A stretch of 14,475 nt of DNA, from contig JANDJZ010000938.1 in the NCBI GenBank assembly GCA_027943245.1, forward strand, positions 1 to 14,475. The letters are read 5' to 3'. A program made the position numbers and the translations under genes. Origin of the DNA: Acanthamoeba sp. SK_2022b (Eukaryota > Discosea > Longamoebia > Acanthamoebidae). The stretch's first letter is position 1; each line of letters begins with the position of its first letter. The notes under the pieces were generated by a model that was not told the DNA's origin, did not search any database, and was given only the letters and a program-made list of their open reading frames with translations. This document shows positions 1-8,832 of this stretch, piece after piece.

Positions 1-91
1 CTCGTCGGTCTTTACCAAGCCGCCGCCGTTCGCCTACAGCGTGGAGATAGTCGAACCGCTCCTGGCCACCACCAAATGCACGCCGCCTTGA
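1..91 (+). other. Probable upstream exon of the PLD gene, 3' border unresolved
   Basis: Frame 2 from position 2 is open to a TGA at 89-91. It reads like coding sequence ([19 protein letters not shown]), with GC-rich third positions. No GT donor in this stretch joins in phase to the acceptor at 211-212. A GC dinucleotide at 78-79 (after AAAT) would join in phase to the exon at 213 as a GC-AG intron. The alternative is that this is the tail of another upstream gene ending at 91. Confidence 0.45.
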
Positions 92-1716
92 TTGCAATCT
101 CACCCCACCCGCACGCAAGGCGTCGCTAACGTGTGCGTGTGCGTGTGCGTGTGCGTGTGCGTGTGCGTGTGCGTGTGCGTGTGCGTGTGCGTGTGCGTGG
201 AAACGCGTGCAGTCACGGAGCCGGAGCTGGAGCAGCTGTTCTACTTCTACCGAGAGCTGGCCCTCGCCGAGACCCTCGCGCCGGCTCGGGCCGCCCTGCT
301 CCTGCCTCCCGCTGCCGAGCAGCCGGTAACTTGTGCCCGCGCCCACGTGTCCTCACCGCTGACTCCACTCATCGTGTGTGCGCGCGCGCGTGTCGAACGT
401 GAATGCAACGTGCAGATGTTCGCGGACCTTCGGCAGCGAGCCCACTCGATCTTCGTTGATGGGTCAGGCTACGTCACCCATCTGTCCTTCATCTCCGCCG
501 TCTCCGCCCTTGCACGCGGCGGCCCTCAGGACAAGCTCCCGCGTAGCTTTTCCCATCCCACTCAATTTTATTATTTTAATTATTTTAATTATTTTAATTT
601 TTTGTGATGTTAATTTGTGTTTGCCCTCGTTCCTCAGTGCTCTGCCGACTGTTCAACGACGGAGGCTACGTGAACCGCAACAAGGTTGTCGAAGTGTACC
701 TGCACATCCACCTCGTCTACAAGCACTTTGAGGGTCAAGCGGACCACATCTCGGCCGTCCTCGGTACCCCCCCCCCCCCATTCGCCGCTTTCGCTCTTTG
801 CCTTTTCGCTCTTCGCTCTTCACTCTTTGATGTCTCGTGAGATGCGACGACACTGACTGTTCGTTTGTTCGGGGGGGGGGGCAGACCGAGTGTTTGGCGA
901 CAGGCCGAGCCTGAGGCTGGACGAGTTCCAGGGCCGATGCGCGGGCGCGCTGACGGACGAGTGGTGGGACGCGTTCGGCCTCTTCTCGGGCGTCGTCGAG
1001 CAGTCGTGGCGCAAGGCCGAGGCCAAACTGCACGGCCGCCCCGAGAAGGAGGGCTTCCTCCTCAAGGAATTCGTGCGGTAACATTCCTCGACGCGTGTCG
1101 CTCCCCGCGCACCCGCGTTATCGTTTAAGGTGGCGGCTGTGCTGACGTGGCATTGGTATAGGATGGGCATGTCGTCGTGGGCGCCGCACTGGTGCTGTCT
1201 GAAGGAGGGCTTCTTCATCTACTACGAGAAGCAGCTCAACATCCACGCCAACAAGGAGGACATCAACTACAACATCTGGGAGACCAGCCGCAAGCAGGTG
1301 CGTCGACGGCTTTCTCCCTCCGGGAGCGTCGTGACGGTCGTGTGGCTGACAACACGCGCACTCCTCTCCAGGAGAACATATCGCGCGTGGTGTCGCTCAA
1401 CGTGGGCATCGGCCAATGTACGCGCGGCGATAAGGTTGCTCACCGTGGCGCCCATGGGCACTCACGCCCGCCGCGCGCGTGTGTCGTGTGCCGCTTTGTG
1501 TGTTGTGTGCGTTGGCGTGGAATGGGGGCAGGCTCGGCCAAGTGGTCGCCGACGGGCAAGCACGAGTTCAGCTTCGAAGTGGTGACGCCACACTACCGCC
1601 GCAAGTTCGCAGCGGCCACCAGCGACGATTGCAAGGACTGGATCAAGGCCATCAACCAGCACTGCATAAACTCCATCGACCAGTTCCCCTTCCAGAGCAC
1701 TCTTCCCCTCCACGAG

Positions 1717-1775
<59 letters not shown>

Positions 1776-4700
1776 TGAGTGTTGATTTGCGGTGATGATG
1801 ATGATTGGTCGACAGAAAATCAATGCGCGCTGGCTGGTGGATGGCAAGGACACGTTCAAGGAGATGGCACGCGCCATTCGGAATGCCAAGGACTCCATCT
1901 TCATCGCCGATTGGTTCTTCTCGCCCGAGATCTACCTCATCCGCGAAAACGAGATCACTGGTCCTCACCACACCAAACACACACGCACACACCACACACG
2001 CGCGCACACACACCGCACGCGCGCGCGCACGACACTCACGCCGCGGTGCAGGCGAGACGGAGCTGAGGGACGAGAACAGGCTGGACCTGATGCTGCAGCG
2101 CAAGGCCAACGAGGGCGTGCAGATCTGCCTGCTGATATGGAACGAGACCAAGGTGGCGGTCAACCTCAACTCGCAGTACTCGCAGCAGTACCTCGAGAAC
2201 CTCCACCCCTCCATTCGGATCATACGCCACCCGCTCGTCGCGCCCGTCAAGTGGTCCCACCACCAGAAGATCCTCGTCATCGACCAGGACTACGCCGTAC
2301 GGAACACGCGCGCGCGCACACACACACGCACACGCGCGCGCTCGAACGAGCGTGTCCTGATTGGCGCGCGCGTGTGCGCGGTGGTTAGTTCGTGGGGGGA
2401 CTGGACTTGGCGATGGGCAGGTGGGACGACCAGTGCCACCGCATCACCGACTCGCAGGTGCCCTACCGCTGGCGCGGCAAGGTAACCGACCAACCACAAT
2501 TCAAAGTCAAAGTCAAAGTCAAACCAAAAGTCACATCAGGTCAAAGTCAATTCTGACCCACGCGTGTGCGCAGGACTACTACAACCCGCTGGTGACGGGC
2601 GTCAACAACGTGCAGCGGCCCGACGTTGACTACTTTGACCGGACCATGAACGCGCGCATGGCCTGGCACGACGTGCACACCGTACGCCCACCCCTCCCTC
2701 TCGTCCATGCCCCGCGCCTTCCTCACCGCATCGTCGTCCATCAGGTCGTGGACGGCGACGCCGCCCGGGACGTCGCGGCCAACTTCATCCAACGCTGGGT
2801 AACGCCACCCGTGATTGGTGGTTGGGGCGAGTGTCGACAGTAACTAATGAGGGCGTGACGTGGCATTGGCGTTTATTTGGGGGGGGGCAGAATCACCACC
2901 GGGAGGTGATCCAGGGGGTGAGCCTGCCGTGGCTCCTGCCCAAGGCGGCCGTCGCGGCGCGCACGCATTCCAACGTCGGCTACGGGACGTGCGAGGCGCA
3001 GGTCCTGCGCAGCACGTGCGAGTGGTCGATCGGCTCGGGCCAGCACACCGAGACCTCCATCCTCCACGCCTACCGCTACGCCATCGCCAACGCCGAACAC
3101 TTTATCTACATCGGTATATCCGCACGCGCACGCGCTCTCTTAAAGAGTGTCGACATAAATGCTGACGTGTCATCGCGCGACCAACAGAGAACCAGTTCTT
3201 CATCAGCTCGACGGCGGGCGCGCCGGTGGAGAACGACATCGTGGCGACCATCTTCGAGCGCATTCGCAAGGCCGTCGTCAGCGGGCAGGTGTTCCGCGTC
3301 GTGGTCATCCTCCCCGTCCACCCCGACGGCACCTACGCCACCTCCGCCAGCGTGCGCAACATCATGCGGTGCCCCCCTCCCCCTCCCGCTCCTCCAATCG
3401 GCGCGTCGTTGGCTGATTGGGCCGTGGCTGTGTGCTGACGTGGCATGCCTCGATAGGTGGAACTACCACACGATCACGCGCGGGGGCACCTCCATCCTCG
3501 AGCGCTTCGCCAAGTGCGCATCGGCCTCCCCCCTCCCCCTCGCCCCCCCTCGCCCACGGGCGCGCTCATCCGATGACCGGTCCGTGCGTGCGCGCGCGTG
3601 TGCGGTGTCGACAAAATAGGGAGTTCCCCGACAAGACGGCCAGCGACTACATCGTCTTCTGCGCCCTCCGAACCTAGTACGCGCGCGCACACACACATTG
3701 AACAATGCAACACGCGCCAATGACGATGCTTTGACTGAACGATGTTGTGATCGTCGTGGCGGTGGCGGTGGCCGTGGCCGTGGCCGTGATTGGTGGTTTG
3801 ATGTGGGGGGGGGGGTAACAGCGATTTCCTGTCGCGGGGCACGGCGGTGACGGAGCAGATCTACATCCACTCCAAGCTGCTGATCGTCGACGACCGCCTC
3901 GTCATCTGCGGCTCGGCCAACATCAACGACCGCTCCATGCTCGGCAAGAGGTGCAACCTCCCCCCCCATTTCCACCTCCCCTCCCATTGGCTGTTGCCTT
4001 CTTGCCCTGAAGCAGCTGTCGACCGTCGCCGCAGGGACTCGGAGATCTGCGTGATGCTCAACGACACCGACTACGTGGACTCGCGCATGAACGGCGCGTA
4101 CGTGTCGTCCGTCCTGTCAATTAGCTGCTGGCACTATTTTTTATTATCCTCATCAGTATTTATTTTATTTATTTAAATTTAAATTTATTTAAATTTAATT
4201 TAATTTATTTGCTTATTATTTGTTGTGTATGGCGGCAGGCCCTACAAGAAGTGCCGATTCGCGTACGACCTGCGACGAAGCCTCTGGCGCGAGGTATCTC
4301 TGCTCTCTCCGCAGCGTGGCGTGTGCTGGTGTCCGCATGCTTATGTGGGGGGGGGGGGCAAACCAGCACCTGGGGCTGTTTGACCACGAGATGGACAGCA
4401 TCGATGACCCCGTGTGCGAGGCCACCTTCAAGTGCGCGCTCCCCCCCCCGTTTGGTTGCTTTGTGGTCCGTTCGTTTGCCTCCGATTGCCAACTGCGCGC
4501 GCACAGGGGCCAGTGGTGCGCGAGAATGGAGGCCAACGACAAGATCTACGGCGAGGTACGCGCCAACGCACGCGCGCGCACGCGACGAAACAACTACTCC
4601 CAACGCGCCGACCTAATGCGACACGCGTTTGTTGGGGGGGGGTACCAGGTGTTCCCGGTGGTGGCGCACGATTCGATCCCGTGTCTGCTGTTCCTGAAGG

Positions 4701-4975
4701 ACTGGAGCGCGACCATCAACGAGCAGGAGTGCCACATCAAGAAGTCGCACCTCATGACCGTCCGCGGCCACCTCACCCGCTTCCCCCTCGCCTTCCTACA
4801 GCACGAGGACCTCGGTGCCCCTTCCCCCGCCTTGCACCACCATGCTTGCGTGTGTGTGCGTGTGTGCACGGCAACCAACTGACAGGGAGAGGGCGTGTGC
4901 GCGTGTACAGCGCCCAATCGAGCCGACATCAAGAACCTGGACCTTCTCTTCACCGACGAGGACGTGTTCACGTGA
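1..4975 (+). CDS. PLD: Phospholipase D with EF-hand-like and PH regions (5' partial, spliced)
   Basis: Hydrolyses phosphatidylcholine to phosphatidic acid and choline at membranes (family knowledge). Exons read by GT/AG and phase: 213-325, 416-542, 638-763, 885-1077, 1162-1297, 1372-1417, 1532-1716, 1816-1960, 2052-2296, 2389-2481, 2574-2681, 2745-2798, 2891-3113, 3188-3368, 3457-3513, 3620-3676, 3822-3950, 4035-4097, 4239-4293, 4367-4431, 4507-4555, 4649-4814, 4911-4975. They give about 893 residues with every junction in phase. Domain order: a degenerate EF-hand-like region (exons 2-5), a PH domain (about 1050-1716), HKD1 at 2261-2284 (HQKILVID, then VGGLDLA) and HKD2 at 3868-3891 (HSKLLIVD, then GSANINDRS). 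The C-terminus has the RGHL..FPL..L block and ends in VFT, matching the conserved terminal Thr of PLD1/2. No PX domain is visible. The 5' end is unresolved because the window starts inside the gene. It converges on the FBPase gene 132 bp away. Confidence 0.93.
131..199. repeat. (GTGTGC)n hexanucleotide microsatellite in a PLD intron
   Basis: About eleven tandem copies of GTGTGC lie directly upstream of the acceptor at 211-212. The long open frames across this tract are artefacts of the repeat. Confidence 0.95.
555..602. repeat. AT-rich TTTTAATTA tandem repeat in a PLD intron
   Basis: The intron at 543-637 contains an AT-only stretch with about three to four copies of a nine-base TTTTAATTA unit. 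It stands out sharply from the GC-rich surroundings and supplies the pyrimidine/T-rich part of this intron before TTCCTCAG. Confidence 0.85.
764..884 (+). other. PLD intron with C13 at its 5' end and G11 at its 3' end
   Basis: The donor GTAC is followed by 13 C (767-779). The acceptor CAG (882-884) is preceded by 11 G (871-881). The two runs are complementary and could bring both splice sites together in the pre-mRNA (inference). A CTGAC branch-site candidate lies near 853. Confidence 0.8.
1140..1153 (+). promoter_or_regulatory. Extended branch-site element TGCTGACGTGGCAT, copy 1
   Basis: It lies in the PLD intron 1078-1161. The likely branch A at 1145 is 16 nt before the AG. The same 14 bases recur at 3433-3446 and, on the other strand, at 14461-14474. 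Close variants occur at 2854-2867 and 3160-3173. Confidence 0.6.
1718..1772. repeat. (AC)n microsatellite at a PLD 5' splice site
   Basis: About 27 CA/AC dinucleotides start within the donor itself (GAG|GTACAC) in the intron 1717-1815, so repeat length changes happen immediately next to the splice donor. Confidence 0.97.
1968..2038. repeat. Imperfect CA/CG-rich simple repeat in a PLD intron
   Basis: The intron 1961-2051 consists largely of degenerate ACAC, CGCG and CACA runs. Open frames through it on either strand are products of the low complexity. Confidence 0.8.
2297..2388 (+). other. PLD intron with a 12-nt inverted repeat
   Basis: ACACGCGCGCGC at 2304-2315 is the exact reverse complement of GCGCGCGCGTGT at 2364-2375, near the two ends of this 92-nt intron. 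The acceptor is GGTTAG at 2383-2388. A stable stem would bring the splice sites close together (inference). Confidence 0.7.
2499..2525 (+). repeat. TCAAAG short tandem repeat in a PLD intron
   Basis: Four near-exact TCAAAG/TCAAAC units lie in the intron 2482-2573, and a further dispersed copy sits near 2540. The CTGAC before the GCGCAG acceptor is the likely branch site. Confidence 0.7.
3160..3173 (+). promoter_or_regulatory. Extended branch-site element, variant TGCTGACGTGTCAT
   Basis: It lies in the PLD intron 3114-3187 and differs at one position from the 14-base element at 1140-1153. The branch A is about 22 nt upstream of the AG acceptor. Confidence 0.55.
3433..3446 (+). promoter_or_regulatory. 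Extended branch-site element TGCTGACGTGGCAT, copy 2
   Basis: It is an exact copy of the element at 1140-1153. It sits in the PLD intron 3369-3456, ten nucleotides before the acceptor. Confidence 0.6.
4137..4222. repeat. AT-rich TTTAAATT repeat tract in a PLD intron
   Basis: The intron 4098-4238 has an almost pure A/T stretch of ATTT and TTTAAATT units. It resembles the AT-rich intron at 543-637 and contrasts with the GC-rich introns around it. Confidence 0.85.
4432..4506 (+). other. PLD intron with complementary termini
   Basis: The first eight bases, GTGCGCGC (4432-4439), are the exact reverse complement of GCGCGCAC at 4497-4504, which is followed directly by the acceptor AG. The donor could therefore pair with the sequence at the acceptor, closing the 75-nt intron as a stem-loop (inference). 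Confidence 0.75.
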
Positions 4976-5107
4976 AGCTGCCCCTCCCCCCCCCTACGCG
5001 GTGTGTTTTCCAGTTTTGCAAACATCAACGAAGCTTGCTGTCTCCTTGCAAGAGGTGGCAAAAGGTGATGTAGTGTAGTGTGTAGTGTATTGAAGGGGGG
5101 AAACAAC

Positions 5108-6652
5108 TTAGAGGGCGGCCTTGTCGTCGGATGAGGCGGCGAAGAAGCCCTCGAGTTCGTTGATGAGGTCGGTGGAACCGAGGAAGACGGGGCAGCGGTC
5201 GTGGATGCCCTTGGGCTCGAGGTCCAGAATGCGGCCGGTGCCGGTCGTGCCCTTGCCGCCGGCCTGCTCCATGAGGAACGCCATCGGGTTGGCCTCGTAC
5301 AGCAGGCGCAGCTTGCCCTGCTTGGATCGCTTGTCCGCCGGGTACATGAAGATGCCTCCGTACACCAGCGTCCTGTGCACGTCCGCCACCATGCTATACG
5401 TTGCGACAGAGATGTCCGGAGCGTAAGCGACCATCACCATCGAAAGAGAACGAGCGTGCACGCGAGTAGAAGTAGTGGTGGTGGTAGAGTGGTTTTACCT
5501 GCCCACGTAGCGGAGGGAGTAGGGGTTGCCCTTGGGCGGGTTCTTGACGCTGTCGACGTATCGCGTGACGGGCTCGTACCAGAAGGCGCTGTTGCCCTCG
5601 TTGACCGAGTAGATGTTGCCCTTGGGCGGGACCCGGATGTTGGGGTGGGTGAGCACGAACTCGCCGGCCGTGGTGTCGAGCGTGAACCCGTTGACGCCGT
5701 TGCCCGAGCTCAGCACCAGCATCGTGGCCGTGCCGTAGAGCGTGTAGCCAGCAGCCACCTGCGGTCACGCTCGTGGTCAGCGGCCCTCTTTCTCTCTTGA
5801 GATATCGCAGCGCTGTAGCAGCAGTTCTAGCGGGGCCACAAGAAACGTACGAGCTTGTTGCCGGGCTGGAGGAGATCTTCGGTGTAGTCGGTGGCTCCCT
5901 TGGGCGTCTTGCGGTGGTAGATGCCGAAGATGGTGCCTGTACGGCCAAAGCGTTAATTTACGTGTTATTTAATGTAAACATTAAATAAAAAATAAAAAAA
6001 CGCGTCGGGGGAACGCACCGATGGAGACGTTGGCGTCGATGTTGGAGGAGCCGTCAAGGGGATCGAAGACAGCGACGTACTTGCCCAGGGAGGCCTCCAC
6101 CACGATCGGTTGCTCGTTCTCCTCGCTTCATTATTGTGTTGTTGAATTTACGGGCAGGCATGAGCGAGAGCGGAATGACAGTGTCGGTAGCATTGAAACG
6201 TACCTGACCATGACGCAAACTTTCTTGCTGCGCTTGAGGGCAGTGATGAACGCCTCGTTGGCGATGACGTCCAGCTTCTTCACCACCTCACTGCAATACA
6301 GCAAAAGAAACAGGCATATATTGCAAATATTGGTTAAAAACACGGATCACTCTGAAAAACATTTACAAATGCAGCTGATGGCCGTACCCCTGCACATTGG
6401 TGGTGCCTTCTACGCCATAGAGATCGAAGATGCCAGCGGCGCGCACCTGAGCTGAGACGTACTTGGACGCAATCTCGATGGCGTGCAGCAAAATCGACAA
6501 ATCACCCTGTAGTATCAAGCACGTTTGTCAACGAGGACTTCAACTTTAGCAGACCTTCCTTGACGCACCTGGGCTGTGGGGTGGTGGTGCTGCTCTTCCA
6601 GAATGAACTGGGTGAGGGTCATGGGGTAGGCCTGTCTTCCTTGAGTCTCCAT
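5108..6652 (-). CDS. FBP1: Fructose-1,6-bisphosphatase, cytosolic type (7 exons)
   Basis: Removes the 1-phosphate of fructose 1,6-bisphosphate, the committed step of gluconeogenesis in the cytosol (family knowledge). Exons on the minus strand: 6652-6569, 6506-6388, 6290-6204, 6125-6019, 5936-5851, 5758-5499, 5393-5108. All joins are in phase and give 342 aa, the usual family length. Visible motifs are [10 protein letters not shown] near the N-terminus, the metal site SEEN (about 97-100), [10 protein letters not shown] (118-127), [15 protein letters not shown] and [20 protein letters not shown]. The AMP-site residues GKY (111-113) are present, and a GDLS replaces the mammalian GELT. No cysteine-bearing plastid redox loop is seen. 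I chose the ATG at 6652 rather than the in-frame ATG at 6712 because the family N-terminus starts about ten residues before TLTQF. It lies 404 bp downstream of the Nur1-like gene in the same orientation. Confidence 0.97.
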
Positions 6653-7056
6653 CTGTACGCTCTTGTGTGTAGTTGTATTGTGGATGTGTAGATGTGGTTC
6701 GAGTAGTGGCACGTAGCTTCGCTATCGAGCAGTGGTGTGCGTGGTTGCGTTGTGCTGTGCGGCTGGGCGATAGAGTGGGATAGCGGGCTGCCCCAAGTTG
6801 CCGGCAAATGTTCTCCGTGGAGCGGGTGCACCGGGAGGCCGGTGTCGACATTAAACCCAAGTCCTGGCTATCACGCGGAAAACCCAACGACACGGGCGAT
6901 CACAACCCGCTCACTTCCGCTCGAGCCCATAGTGCCATGTTGGGACATCGCCACATGTTGTTGTTGCTCACACACACGCTGTGCCTTGTATTTGGCAAGG
7001 TCCTCGGGTTATCTACACGCGGCCCAAGTCGTCGAGCAGGGCCGTGACGCGCTGCC
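6653..7056. other. Intergenic region upstream of FBPase
   Basis: This 404-bp gap lies between the stop of the Nur1-like gene (7057) and the FBPase start codon (6652), both on the minus strand. It should hold the 3'UTR of the former and the promoter of the latter. I see no clear TATA box, RNA gene or repeat. Open frames here lack codon bias or family similarity. Confidence 0.6.
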
Positions 7057-8725
7057 TCACTCGTCGCCCTGCTGCTGGAACGGGTTCTTCTTCCTCCTCT
7101 TGGTGGCCGACGTCGGCGTGGCCTGCGCGCCGGCAGACACGCGGCCCACAGGGGTCGACCTGGGCGTGACCTGCACGGGCGTTGGCGGCACCACGATCAC
7201 TGCGCAGACCACGTAGGCACGCGACACACGCAACACACGCGACACGAGGCAGTGGAATGCATTCCGTTAGCGTTGGGAGGAGGCACGGGGAGAGCGAGCA
7301 AGTCGCGCGCACCCGTGGGGGGATAGGGCGGGTAGAGGAGCGACGTCTCGTGCGTGTCCACGGCGTCGGCTTGGATGGCGGCGTCGGCCTTGGGCTTGGC
7401 CGTCTGCGAGAGCATGAACCGCGTCTGCTCGTCGTAGACCTGCGCGCGCGCGCGCACATACGCCACGCGTGGGGTGGAGAATGAGACGTCCTTATACTAC
7501 TTGGCGCCAACGGAGGAGGAGCATGGTCTACCTCTCTGAAGATGACCTCCTGGTCGTTCTTCCAGGTGGTGTACACCTTGCACATGTAGGTGATCTGTCG
7601 TCGCAGGCAACGAGCGTTGAGAGACGGGAGAGGGGGGGGGGAGCGCCACGAGAAAGGCGCGCCAGTGGGCGGAGCGGGGCGGGGCGCGTACGGAGACGGC
7701 GATGACGGCGGCGAAGCTGAGCGCGAAGACGATGGCCATCCAGTCAGAGTCATCGGCCGCCAGCACCACGGCCACTTGCAGCGGAGAGAAGAAGCTGCGA
7801 CACGCGCCACCACGGTGTGAGGCAGCTGCCCGCTTACCGCTTCGCGCCAAGCGACCAACCAAGCAGACTGACACAAGGCCAAGACCAAGGCCAAGCTGGC
7901 AGCTCGCGCGTACCAGAAGACGGTCTGTGCGATGATGGGCGGGTCCCAGAGCTGAAGCTCGCACACCTCCGTGATCTCGTTGCCGCGGTCCTGTTCGCGG
8001 GTGGACACGCGAACGCGACGAGACGAGTAAGCACGCGCACAGACAAGTGGACCGCTGGGCGAACGTTGGAGCAAAGCGCGTACGCCAGCGGTAGTGGCCC
8101 TGCGAGGGCTCTTGATGGTGGTGCGTATGTTGGGCGACTTGAGGGGCTGTGACATGTAGAACGAGCACGTGTAGACGGTGAGACGTGGGGCCGGGAAAGG
8201 GGAGGAGAGCTGAGGGGGGAGGGAGACGGACCTGCGAGCCCGCCCTCTTGTAGATGTGATAGAGCTTCGTCTTGTTGAAGAAGCGCCAGGCAAAGGCGCA
8301 GCTCAACACCAGCAGGCCCACGCCAAACGGCAGCTGAGATGTTGCACGCATTAGGAGGGATGCTGCGTGGCGGAATCTGCTGCTACAAGAAGTCCAGATG
8401 GAAGCTATACCCTCCAGGCGTGGGGAAGAGCAAACTTGGCGAGCAACAAGATGACGTTAAGTGCGAGGGCAAGGGTGAAGCTGCCCAAGATTCCCATCGA
8501 TTAGATCTCATTCTGGCAAGGAAGAGCCAGAAGCTCGAAGAGAGCAGAGAGCAGGTGAAAAGGTGGCAGACAGATGTACCCGATTTCCTTGTAAGTAGAG
8601 TCGGAAGAAGACTGCAGGGTCTCTGCCAGGTCATCATAGGAGGCGATGGGGTGCAGCAGGATCTGCCACCACGACCACCCATGTTCGTCGGCACCTTCAC
8701 CATCCGCGTCTGCTGTACGGCTCAT
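7057..8725 (-). CDS. Nur1/Mug154-like (DUF2418) nuclear-envelope membrane protein, probable (9 exons)
   Basis: Exons on the minus strand: 8725-8580, 8480-8411, 8333-8232, 8146-8084, 7990-7914, 7794-7692, 7594-7532, 7439-7313, 7199-7057. They join in phase to 297 aa. Four hydrophobic segments are seen: about 50-70, 73-91, 145-168 and 171-194. Between them is a basic loop (SPNIRTTIKSP) and the block ELQLWDPP....FCFFSPLQV. After the last helix comes KNDQEVIFREVYDEQTRF. This order and these motifs resemble fungal DUF2418 proteins (Nur1 of the inner nuclear membrane, partner of Lem2), where WDP..., FC.FSP and EV..EY.T.F blocks recur (recalled family pattern, not a search). The tail is Pro/Thr-rich and ends with a basic KRRKK near the C-terminus, a possible nuclear localisation signal. 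Gene structure is well supported. The family assignment is moderate, and an unrelated four-helix protein remains possible. Confidence 0.62.
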
Positions 8726-8832
8726 CTCCAATCTGTTGTTGATTTTGTTAGAAGAGCTTTTTGTGCCTATTTTTCCTTCTAAAAATAAAAAAGCAGAAAA
8801 AAACTTCAAATTCAAGAATAAAACGTAAAGCC
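8726..8832. promoter_or_regulatory. 107-bp divergent promoter between Nur1-like and hydroxylase genes
   Basis: The start codons at 8725 (-) and 8833 (+) face away from each other across 107 bp. The region holds A/T-rich runs (TAAAAATAAAA around 8779) about 50 bp before the plus-strand ATG, a possible TATA-like element. Both 5'UTRs and both core promoters must fit here, so shared regulation is likely (inference). Confidence 0.65.

Noticed and set aside
130..200. CRISPR-like or telomere-like array
   Set aside because: Perfect short tandem hexamers without spacers. The sequence is not a known telomere unit and it lies in an intron.
92..607. Long open frame through the GTGTGC repeat
   Set aside because: It is open only because the hexamer repeat contains no stop. 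It fuses two real PLD exons with intron sequence.
1462..2280. 272-codon open frame on the minus strand
   Set aside because: It lies opposite PLD exons and crosses the AC repeat. GC-rich coding DNA and repeats leave antisense frames open, and no domain was recognised.
3463..3987. 174-codon minus-strand open frame
   Set aside because: Antisense shadow of PLD exons and introns, including the second HKD exon. Composition is low-complexity Arg/Pro.
5121..5800. Plus-strand open frames over FBPase
   Set aside because: Antisense to well-conserved FBPase exons and without recognisable domains.
7013..8293. 426-codon minus-strand open frame as one gene
   Set aside because: It contains some true exons of the Nur1-like gene but runs through introns with Arg/Pro-rich nonsense. 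The spliced model with nine in-phase exons is better.
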